This document shows, piece after piece, positions 1-4,353 of a stretch of DNA of 8,663 nucleotides; positions within the stretch are counted from its first letter, which is position 1; each line of letters starts with the position of its first letter. Under the pieces are notes generated by a model, which saw only the letters and a program-made list of their open reading frames with translations, made no database searches and had not been told where the DNA came from. The stretch is from JBNJEL01 sp051745835 (GTDB taxonomy: Bacteria; Bacillota; Halanaerobiia; Halobacteroidales; Acetohalobiaceae), in NCBI GenBank assembly GCA_051745835.1, contig JBNJEL010000078.1:1-8663 (forward strand), in the 5' to 3' direction. The position numbers and the translations under genes are program-made.

Positions 1-13
1 ATATAAAAATTGA

Positions 14-90
<77 letters not shown>

Positions 91-108
91 AATTAATTAT
101 TTGTTTAA

Positions 109-185
109 GCGGGAATAGCTCAGTTGGCTAGAGCACCAGCCTTCCAAGCTGGGTGTCGCCGGTTCGAGTCCGGTTTCCCGCTCCA
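109..185 (+). tRNA. tRNA-Gly (anticodon TCC)
   Basis: A complete 77-base cloverleaf with acceptor stem GCGGGAA/TTCCCGC, anticodon stem CCAGC/GCTGG, anticodon TCC at 143-145, T arm GCCGG-TTCGAGT-CCGGT and encoded CCA at 183-185. It reads GGA/GGG glycine codons. It lies 18 bases after the initiator tRNA with no terminator or promoter between them, so the cluster is probably one precursor transcript. Confidence 0.98.
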
Positions 186-215
186 TAAAATAACTTAATA
201 GCTGACATTATTCAT

Positions 216-293
216 CGGAGCGTGGCGCAGTTTGGCTAGCGCACCTGGTTTGGGACCAGGGGGTCGAAGGTTCAAATCCTTTCGCTCCGACCA
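216..293 (+). tRNA. tRNA-Pro (anticodon TGG)
   Basis: A complete cloverleaf with acceptor stem CGGAGCG/CGCTCCG, anticodon stem CCTGG/CCAGG, anticodon TGG at 251-253, T arm GAAGG-TTCAAAT-CCTTT and encoded CCA at 291-293. The TGG anticodon can read CCA and, by wobble, other proline codons. It follows tRNA-Gly by 30 bases. A run of five T directly after the CCA (294-298) may help end the transcript, but no separate terminator hairpin is convincing. Confidence 0.97.
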
Positions 294-327
294 TTTTTAT
301 ATTAGATTAGAAAAAATTAGAATAACT

Positions 328-357
328 CTTTCATATTTTTTTATTCTGTAGTATAAT
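328..357 (+). promoter_or_regulatory. candidate sigma-A promoter of cheY
   Basis: A perfect -10 hexamer TATAAT lies at 352-357 in the 119-base gap between tRNA-Pro and cheY. The best -35 candidate is CTTTCA at 328-333, with an 18-base spacer and only 3 of 6 matches to TTGACA. Transcription would start near 364 and leave a leader of about 50 bases. No sigma-D-type (flagellar) sequence was seen. The -10 is solid; the -35 is weak. Confidence 0.5.
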
Positions 358-412
358 AATACATAGTATACATATAAATAGGATCAATTTGTAATATAGG
401 GGGAGCTTATAA

Positions 413-775
413 ATGGCTAAAGGAGTATTAATTGTTGACGATGCTCAGTTTATGAGGACTATGTTAAGTCAGCTAGTGGAGGAAAATGGTTATGAAGTAT
501 TAGGCGAGGCTGAGAATGGGCAGGAAGCTATTGAAATGTATAAAGAAGTTAAACCTGATTTAGTTACGATGGATATTACAATGCCGGATATGGATGGTAT
601 AGAAGCTACTAAATCAATTCTTGATATTGATCCAGATGCTAAAATTATTATGTGTAGTGCTATGGGGCAGAAGCCAATGGTAGTAGATGCTTTAGAAGCA
701 GGAGCTCGTGACTTTATTGTTAAGCCAATTCAGCCTGAAAAAGTTAAAGATACTCTGAAGTCTATTTTAGATTAA
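413..775 (+). CDS. cheY: chemotaxis response regulator CheY
   Basis: This is a stand-alone 120-residue receiver domain with no output domain. CheY is phosphorylated by the kinase CheA and binds the flagellar motor switch to set rotation direction. Visible residues are the acidic pair D9/D10, the phospho-acceptor D54 in TMDITMPDMDG, the switch residue S82 in MCSAMGQ, aromatic F101 and the conserved K104-P105. The blocks DLVTMDITMP, IIMCSAMGQ and GARDFIVKP closely resemble Bacillus-type CheY, which supports this name over a generic response regulator. The start is ATG with Shine-Dalgarno AGGGGGAG at 398-405, seven bases upstream. The gene is flanked by its own promoter candidate and a strong terminator, so it looks monocistronic and lies outside any visible chemotaxis or flagellar operon. 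Confidence 0.93.
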   Translation: MAKGVLIVDDAQFMRTMLSQLVEENGYEVLGEAENGQEAIEMYKEVKPDLVTMDITMPDMDGIEATKSILDIDPDAKIIMCSAMGQKPMVVDALEAGARDFIVKPIQPEKVKDTLKSILD

Positions 776-799
776 ATAAAATAAAATAACACCAATTAT

Positions 800-829
800 A
801 AAGATAGAGAATTTTCTCTATCTTTTTTT
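800..829 (+). terminator. Rho-independent terminator after cheY
   Basis: An 11-bp perfect stem, AAAGATAGAGA (800-810) with TCTCTATCTTT (815-825), a four-base loop and a T tract at 823-829. It lies 24 bases after the cheY stop and separates cheY from the next unit. The A-rich left arm could also work weakly on the other strand, but no gene there needs it. Confidence 0.92.
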
Positions 830-862
830 AGTATTTAATAGAAATTATTAATTAAGAATGAG

Positions 863-878
863 AGGAGGACTGTAATTG
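863..878 (+). promoter_or_regulatory. ribosome binding site deciding a TTG start
   Basis: A consensus AGGAGG lies at 863-868, seven bases before TTG at 876. The only upstream in-frame ATG, at 858, runs into a TAA at 873 after five codons, so it cannot start the protein. The Shine-Dalgarno therefore fixes the TTG as the start. Confidence 0.85.
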
Positions 879-1346
879 TTAAAGTGTAAAATACCTAATT
901 TTAAATCATTAACAGTTAATAATTTAGTATTAGATTATAATGGAACTTTAGCTTGTGGAGGTTCATTAATTAAAGGAGTTAAGAGTAGAATAGAAGATTT
1001 AGCAGATGAACTTAATATATATGTTTTAACAGCTGATACTTTTGGAACTGTCGAAGCTAACTTTAAAGATTTACCAGCTGAGATTGTGATTGTAAACTCT
1101 GAGAATGGCACAGCAGATAAAGTTAACTTTATTGAAAAATTAGGTGCTGAATCTGTGATTGCTATAGGAAATGGTAATAATGATTCTTTAATGTTAAAAA
1201 GAGCTAGTTTAGGAATTGCTTTAATAGGAGCAGAAGGTTTGGCGATAGAGAGTTTATTGAATTCAGATTTATTAATTAATAATATATGTGATGGACTTGA
1301 TATATTACTAGATCCTAATCGTTTAATTGCTTCACTTAGAAAGTAA
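876..1346 (+). CDS. HAD-superfamily phosphatase, minimal P-type-ATPase-like (COG4087-like)
   Basis: The 156-residue protein is a single HAD Rossmann-like domain without a cap. Motif I is LVLDYNGTLA, with nucleophile D20 and N22 where ordinary HAD phosphatases have the second Asp. Motif II is T52 in VLTADT, motif III is K82, and motif IV is GNGNNDSLML (98-107), with D103 as the likely metal ligand. A nucleophile followed by x-x-G-T and lacking the +2 Asp recalls the phosphorylation loop of P-type ATPases, and small soluble proteins of this kind have been called soluble P-type ATPase-like. No membrane segment is present, so it should be cytosolic. The substrate is unknown. The LysR-type gene follows after 32 bases with its own Shine-Dalgarno and no terminator between, so they are probably cotranscribed. 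I see no convincing promoter between the cheY terminator and the start. Confidence 0.82.
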   Translation: MLKCKIPNFKSLTVNNLVLDYNGTLACGGSLIKGVKSRIEDLADELNIYVLTADTFGTVEANFKDLPAEIVIVNSENGTADKVNFIEKLGAESVIAIGNGNNDSLMLKRASLGIALIGAEGLAIESLLNSDLLINNICDGLDILLDPNRLIASLRK

Positions 1347-1378
1347 TTAATAATATAATAGGATAGGAGGTAGAGCTT

Positions 1379-2257
1379 ATGAAGCTAAAAACATTAAAGA
1401 TGTTAGTTAAATTAATAGAGAAAGGAAGTTTTTCTGCTGTAGCTGATGATTTGAAGTTAACTCAACCGGCAGTTAGTATGCAGATTAAGTCATTAGAAGA
1501 TAAATTTGATACTGATTTAGTGATGCGCCAAGATGGAGCTATTAAGTTAACGCCATCAGGAAAAGTAGTTTATCGTCATGCTAAGAGAATATTAAGTGAG
1601 TGGAAACAGGCTAAGTTAAAGGTTCGTCAAGTGAAGGGAGAAACTTTTGGACATCTTAATATAGGAGCGAGTACTATTCCTTCCGAATATTTACTTCCAG
1701 ATTTATTATCTAAATTTTATAAAAAGTTTCCCGAAGTTGAAGCTACAATTAAAGTAGAAGATAGTGCTGAGGTAATTAGTCAATTAAAAGAACGTAACCT
1801 TGATTTGATTATTGTTGGTTCTAAACCAACAGATATACAGTTTAATGTAGTACCTGTAATAGAAGATCATTTAGTATTAATTTTACCGTTGGGTCATCAA
1901 TTGACTAGTAAAACCCAAGTAACTGTAGAAGATTTAGTAGAGGAGAGAATGTTAATTAGAGAAGAAGGTTCTGGTACTCGTAAAGCCATGTTAAAAGGAT
2001 TACAAGATATAGGAGTTAATAAACGAGATTTAAATATCGGTGTACAGTTTGGCAGCACGGAAGCGATAATTTCAGCAGTAGAATCAGGACTAGGAATCTC
2101 TTTTGTATCTGAATTAGCCGCTCGTAAAGCTGTTGCTAATGGACGAGTACAGAGTATTAAAATTTCCGATATGTTAATTAGTCGTAAGTTATATCTAGCT
2201 TATCATCAAAAGCGAGAAGATGAGTTATTAATTAAAGAGTTTAGACATATTTTTTAA
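1379..2257 (+). CDS. LysR-family transcriptional regulator (CysL-like / selenium-associated type)
   Basis: The 292-residue protein has normal LysR length. An N-terminal winged helix-turn-helix spans about residues 3-61; the helix-turn-helix core GSFSAVADDLKLTQPAVS (16-33) leads into the SMQIKSLED recognition helix and the usual LTPSG at 57-61. A linker helix runs to about residue 88. The periplasmic-binding-protein-like effector domain starts at GHLNIGASTIPSEYLLP. That phrase resembles the CysL/YwfK group and the clostridial LysR regulators annotated as selenium-metabolism associated, but the effector cannot be read from sequence. No selenium or sulfur gene is visible in the window. The start ATG has AGGAGG at 1365-1370, eight bases upstream. 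It is probably cotranscribed with the HAD phosphatase gene and is followed by a strong terminator. LysR proteins usually act on a divergent gene; here both neighbours point the same way, so the target is unclear. Confidence 0.92.
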   Translation: MKLKTLKMLVKLIEKGSFSAVADDLKLTQPAVSMQIKSLEDKFDTDLVMRQDGAIKLTPSGKVVYRHAKRILSEWKQAKLKVRQVKGETFGHLNIGASTIPSEYLLPDLLSKFYKKFPEVEATIKVEDSAEVISQLKERNLDLIIVGSKPTDIQFNVVPVIEDHLVLILPLGHQLTSKTQVTVEDLVEERMLIREEGSGTRKAMLKGLQDIGVNKRDLNIGVQFGSTEAIISAVESGLGISFVSELAARKAVANGRVQSIKISDMLISRKLYLAYHQKREDELLIKEFRHIF

Positions 2258-2290
2258 TCTGCAATTGATAATTAAATAGATTAAGTGATT

Positions 2291-2330
2291 AAAAAGTAAC
2301 CTATAATATTATTAATTGGGTTGCTTTTTT
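2291..2330 (+). terminator. Rho-independent terminator after the LysR gene
   Basis: The stem AAAAAGTAACC (2291-2301) pairs with GGTTGCTTTTT (2319-2329), 11 bp with one T-G wobble, with a 17-base AT-rich loop that contains the small palindrome TAATATTA. The right arm runs into a T tract at 2325-2330. The A-run/T-run symmetry means it could work in both directions. It closes the HAD-LysR unit. Confidence 0.85.
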
Positions 2331-2337
2331 AATTTAT

Positions 2338-2346
2338 TGTTATAAT
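2338..2346 (+). promoter_or_regulatory. candidate distal extended -10 promoter (TGTTATAAT)
   Basis: A perfect extended -10 element TGTTATAAT lies just after the LysR terminator, within the 271-base gap ahead of the metallophosphoesterase gene. No good -35 is found at normal spacing; TTGGGT at 2316-2321 sits 19 bases away inside the terminator. If active it would give a leader of about 175 bases. The identical element recurs exactly 100 bases downstream, where the -35 is better. Confidence 0.35.
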
Positions 2347-2388
2347 TTTAGATAAAATTAATAGGGATAGTAGTAGTCGGTAGTATTA

Positions 2389-2419
2389 AATTAAATTTTG
2401 TAAGCGCAGAAATTTAATT
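2389..2419. promoter_or_regulatory. inverted repeat enclosing a cre-like half site
   Basis: A perfect 10-bp inverted repeat, AATTAAATTT (2389-2398) and AAATTTAATT (2410-2419), flanks the 11-base spacer TGTAAGCGCAG. The spacer's TGTAAGCGC (2399-2407) fits the left half of the Bacillota catabolite-responsive element consensus (TGWAARCGY), while the right half does not fit. The repeat ends at the -35 of the better downstream promoter, a plausible operator position. Simple AT-rich repeats arise easily by chance, so this is a candidate only. Confidence 0.35.
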
Positions 2420-2446
2420 AAAAAATGTATAATTTTATGTTATAAT
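2418..2446 (+). promoter_or_regulatory. probable sigma-A promoter of the metallophosphoesterase gene
   Basis: The -35 TTAAAA (2418-2423, 4 of 6 matches), a 17-base spacer and -10 TATAAT (2441-2446) preceded by TG at 2438-2439 form a complete extended -10 promoter. Transcription would start near 2453, about 75 bases before the ATG at 2529. It is the best-formed promoter in the window. Confidence 0.7.
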
Positions 2447-2528
2447 TAGATTTAATAGGAATAATTATAGTTAATCTTATTAAACTTAGGATTTTTATTG
2501 AAAATAGCTAATAAGGGGTGAGTAATTA

Positions 2529-3080
2529 ATGAAACTAGGTGTAATTAGTGATACTCATGGTAGTTTAACAGCTTGGCAGCAAGCAGTAAGTTATTTTGAC
2601 GAGATAGATATGATTTTACATGCAGGAGATATCTTATACCACGGAGCTCGTAATCCACTGCCGGATGGTTATGATACAAGCAGTTTAGTTGAACAGTTAA
2701 ATCAATTTGAAGGCGATTTATTAGCAGTTAAAGGTAATGTTGATGCTACAGTAGATGATTGGGTTCTTCCTTATCCTTTATCTGAATACTCAGTGGTAGT
2801 CGATAATCAGCTTAAGATAGTTATCTACCATGGCTATCAACATGATTCTACAGCTAAAAGAGTTAAATTTGCTAAACGGTTCGGAGCTGATATCTTAATT
2901 TTTGGACATACTCATAAACCTTTGATTAAAGAACAGGAAGGAGTAATTTTATTAAATCCAGGTAGCGTGGCTTTACCTAAACAAGAACCTGCCGTGCCTA
3001 CTTGTGCTTTAATTGATGATAGATTAATTAAAATTGTAGCTTTAGATTCTAAGGAAATAATTTATCAATATCAATTATAA
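2529..3080 (+). CDS. yfcE: YfcE-type metallophosphoesterase (phosphodiesterase)
   Basis: A 183-residue single-domain calcineurin-like phosphoesterase of the YfcE/MJ0936 family, dimetal enzymes shown to hydrolyse model phosphodiesters; the natural substrate is not settled. All metal and active-site motifs are present: D8-x-H10 (ISDTHGS), G33-D34 with the family-typical HGARNPLPDGY (38-48), G69-N70-x-D72, H101-G102, and G126-H127-x-H129. The NPGS motif follows near residue 144. Length and motif spacing match E. coli YfcE (184 residues), and HG-RN-LP-GY is more specific to YfcE than to other small phosphoesterases. The start ATG has AAGGGGTGA at 2513-2521. It is soluble and probably cytosolic. 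The DUF218 gene follows after 63 bases and may be cotranscribed. Upstream are a good extended -10 promoter and an inverted repeat. Confidence 0.92.
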   Translation: MKLGVISDTHGSLTAWQQAVSYFDEIDMILHAGDILYHGARNPLPDGYDTSSLVEQLNQFEGDLLAVKGNVDATVDDWVLPYPLSEYSVVVDNQLKIVIYHGYQHDSTAKRVKFAKRFGADILIFGHTHKPLIKEQEGVILLNPGSVALPKQEPAVPTCALIDDRLIKIVALDSKEIIYQYQL

Positions 3081-3090
3081 GATTATTAAT

Positions 3091-3120
3091 TAAAGTAGAG
3101 AGATTAAGTTTCTTACTTTA
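3091..3120 (+). other. weak hairpin between the phosphoesterase and DUF218 genes
   Basis: TAAAGTA (3091-3097) can pair with TACTTTA (3114-3120) across a 16-base loop. No T tract follows, so it is not a normal terminator. It ends seven bases before the Shine-Dalgarno of the next gene and may be an mRNA spacer or stability structure, or only chance AT-rich pairing. Confidence 0.3.
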
Positions 3121-3143
3121 TTAATTGAGGGTGGTAAAATTAG

Positions 3144-3959
3144 ATGAAATTATTATTAGTTAAGTTGATTTCTAAATTAATATTGCCTCCAGGAGTTTTT
3201 GTTCTAATCTTATTTAGTATTTCTATTTTGTTAGGTATCGCTATTGATAAGTATGGTTATTATAAGATTAATCGCAAAAAGTATATCTATCGCAGTTTAT
3301 TTATTGTAGCTTTATTGTTGTATCTTCTTAGTTCTTATTGTGGTGAATTATTACTAGTAAAGCCTTTAGAAGAGGGATTTATTCCTTTAGAAAAAAGACA
3401 AATGACTTTATATGATAATTATAAGAGTGCGATAGTAGTATTAGGTGGTGGAGTTGTTAGAGGAACTCCGCGTGGTGTTGAAGTAGGAACTCAGACTTTA
3501 AGACGGCTTTATACTGCTTGGCGGGTTCATCAAAGTGAAGGGTGGCCCATAGTAGTTAGCGGTGGCAAACCATTAATTAACTCTAATGATTCTAAGTTTG
3601 ATAGTACGGAAGCTGAAGTGATGCGTGATGCTTTATTAGAACTAGGAGTAAGTAAGAGTAAGATTATTTTAGAAGATGAATCTAATAATACGTGGCAGAA
3701 TGCGGTGAATACTACGTCTTTATTACAAAAGCTAGATTATGAACAGATTGTGTTAGTGACTAATGCTACTCATATGTCTCGAGCTCTCTTCTCGTTTAAA
3801 CAGCATTGGCAAGCTCAGTTATTACCAGCACCAGCCGGCTATAAATTAGAGAGTGAAGTAGGTTTAGTATCTTATTTGCCTAATCAAAAGTCCTTATATA
3901 ATTCCTTAGCAGCACTTCATGAGTGGGTGGGACTGTTGTGGTATAAATTAAAGGAATGA
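3144..3959 (+). CDS. DUF218 (ElyC/YdcF/SanA-like) membrane protein
   Basis: The 271-residue protein has two N-terminal membrane segments (about 12-34 and 49-67) joined by a short basic loop, then a DUF218 domain from about residue 95 to the C-terminus. DUF218 landmarks are VVLGGGV (98-104), VSGGKP (138-143), STEAEVM with E156 and E158 (154-160), DESNNTWQNA (178-187) and VTNATHMSRA (205-214). Two membrane helices followed by DUF218 match the layout of E. coli ElyC, which affects envelope polysaccharide and peptidoglycan synthesis; the biochemical reaction of the family is not established. The basic loop between helices suggests that the DUF218 domain faces outward, as in ElyC. The start ATG has GAGGGTGG at 3127-3134. 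It may be cotranscribed with the phosphoesterase gene. No terminator hairpin is seen after it. Confidence 0.88.
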   Translation: MKLLLVKLISKLILPPGVFVLILFSISILLGIAIDKYGYYKINRKKYIYRSLFIVALLLYLLSSYCGELLLVKPLEEGFIPLEKRQMTLYDNYKSAIVVLGGGVVRGTPRGVEVGTQTLRRLYTAWRVHQSEGWPIVVSGGKPLINSNDSKFDSTEAEVMRDALLELGVSKSKIILEDESNNTWQNAVNTTSLLQKLDYEQIVLVTNATHMSRALFSFKQHWQAQLLPAPAGYKLESEVGLVSYLPNQKSLYNSLAALHEWVGLLWYKLKE

Positions 3960-3970
3960 AATAATTTCTA

Positions 3971-4000
3971 GTTTATTTTAATTTTAATTCCTCCATACTA
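3971..4000 (+). promoter_or_regulatory. candidate sigma-G (forespore) promoter of the DUF1657 gene
   Basis: CATACTA at 3994-4000 is an exact match to the Bacillus sigma-G -10 consensus. GTTTA at 3971-3975 matches 4 of 5 positions of the sigma-G -35 consensus (GyATR), with an 18-base spacer. Transcription would start near 4007, leaving a short leader to the ATG at 4035. Forespore expression fits the DUF1657 family's link to spores. No sigma-A promoter with a comparable fit is present in this 75-base gap. Confidence 0.5.
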
Positions 4001-4023
4001 CTGATAGAGACTTAAATTGGAGG
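3990..4023 (+). promoter_or_regulatory. possible Shine-Dalgarno-sequestering hairpin
   Basis: CCTCCA (3990-3995) is exactly complementary to TGGAGG (4018-4023), the Shine-Dalgarno core of the DUF1657 gene, across a 22-base loop. A transcript entering from upstream could fold to hide the ribosome binding site. A transcript starting at the sigma-G-like promoter near 4007 would lack the CCTCCA arm and stay open. The CCTCCA arm also overlaps the -10 element CATACTA, so the pairing could be incidental. Confidence 0.4.
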
Positions 4024-4034
4024 TGTGATAATTA

Positions 4035-4274
4035 ATGACTGTTGGAAAGAGTCTACACCAAACATTAACTTCTTTAGAAGGAGCAAAGTCAGATTATGAA
4101 CAGTTTGCTCAGGCGACTGATGATCAACAAGCCCAGAAGATGTTTCAGCAGGATGCTCAACAATTAAATACTGTGATTAGTAACTTAAGAAATCGAGTTA
4201 ATTATGTTGAGCAAGAAGAGCCGCAATATAAGACTGAGCAGCAGATGACTGGTCAGAAAAATCAGGAAGGTTAG
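4035..4274 (+). CDS. small DUF1657 protein, probably spore-associated
   Basis: The 79-residue protein has the DUF1657 signature: an N-terminal MTVGKSLHQTLTSLEGAKSD, a helical middle (AQKMFQQDAQQLNTVISNL) and the EEPQYK ending typical of the family (residues 61-66). The C-terminal tail TEQQMTGQKNQEG is polar and probably disordered. It is very Gln-rich and almost wholly helical, with no signal peptide, membrane segment or cysteine. DUF1657 genes are found in endospore formers, often beside spoVA or DUF421 genes, including the mobile spoVA operon linked to spore heat resistance; the molecular role is unknown. Here it stands alone, with none of those partners in the window. The start ATG has TTGGAGGTG at 4017-4025 and is preceded by a sigma-G-like promoter. 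A long hairpin follows. Confidence 0.85.
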   Translation: MTVGKSLHQTLTSLEGAKSDYEQFAQATDDQQAQKMFQQDAQQLNTVISNLRNRVNYVEQEEPQYKTEQQMTGQKNQEG

Positions 4275-4286
4275 TAACTAACTGCT

Positions 4287-4330
4287 TATCAAGAGGCTAG
4301 TTGATGCATTTAACTAGCCTCTTGATATCT
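4287..4330 (+). terminator. 16-bp perfect hairpin, terminator or attenuator
   Basis: The left arm 4287-4302 (TATCAAGAGGCTAGTT) pairs perfectly with 4312-4327, with a 9-base loop containing ATGCAT. The tail ATCTTTAAAGG is only weakly T-rich, so termination may be incomplete. It lies 12 bases after the DUF1657 stop and directly before the Shine-Dalgarno of the YyaL-like gene, leaving no room for a promoter in between. Confidence 0.7.
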
Positions 4331-4332
4331 TT

Positions 4333-4353
4333 AAAGGAGGTATAGTAAAGGTG
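4333..4353 (+). promoter_or_regulatory. ribosome binding site deciding a GTG start
   Basis: AAAGGAGGT at 4333-4341 is a near-perfect Shine-Dalgarno, ten bases before GTG at 4351. The family's conserved N-terminal block (SPYLLQH) begins at residue 16, so the GTG start gives a normal N-terminus. Confidence 0.85.

Noticed and set aside
319..347. AGAATAA/TTATTCT hairpin after tRNA-Pro as the cluster's terminator
   Set aside because: The seven-pair stem is almost all A-T with a 15-base loop, has no T tract after it and overlaps the cheY promoter region.
835..851. TTAATA-N5-TATTAA inverted repeat upstream of the HAD-LysR unit as a LysR operator
   Set aside because: The symmetric pairs do not give the T-N11-A geometry of LysR sites, and such AT-only repeats are expected by chance here.
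858..875. Five-codon ORF (ATG at 858 to TAA at 873) before the HAD gene as a leader peptide
   Set aside because: It consists of the Shine-Dalgarno region itself, has no ribosome binding site of its own and shows no regulatory codons.
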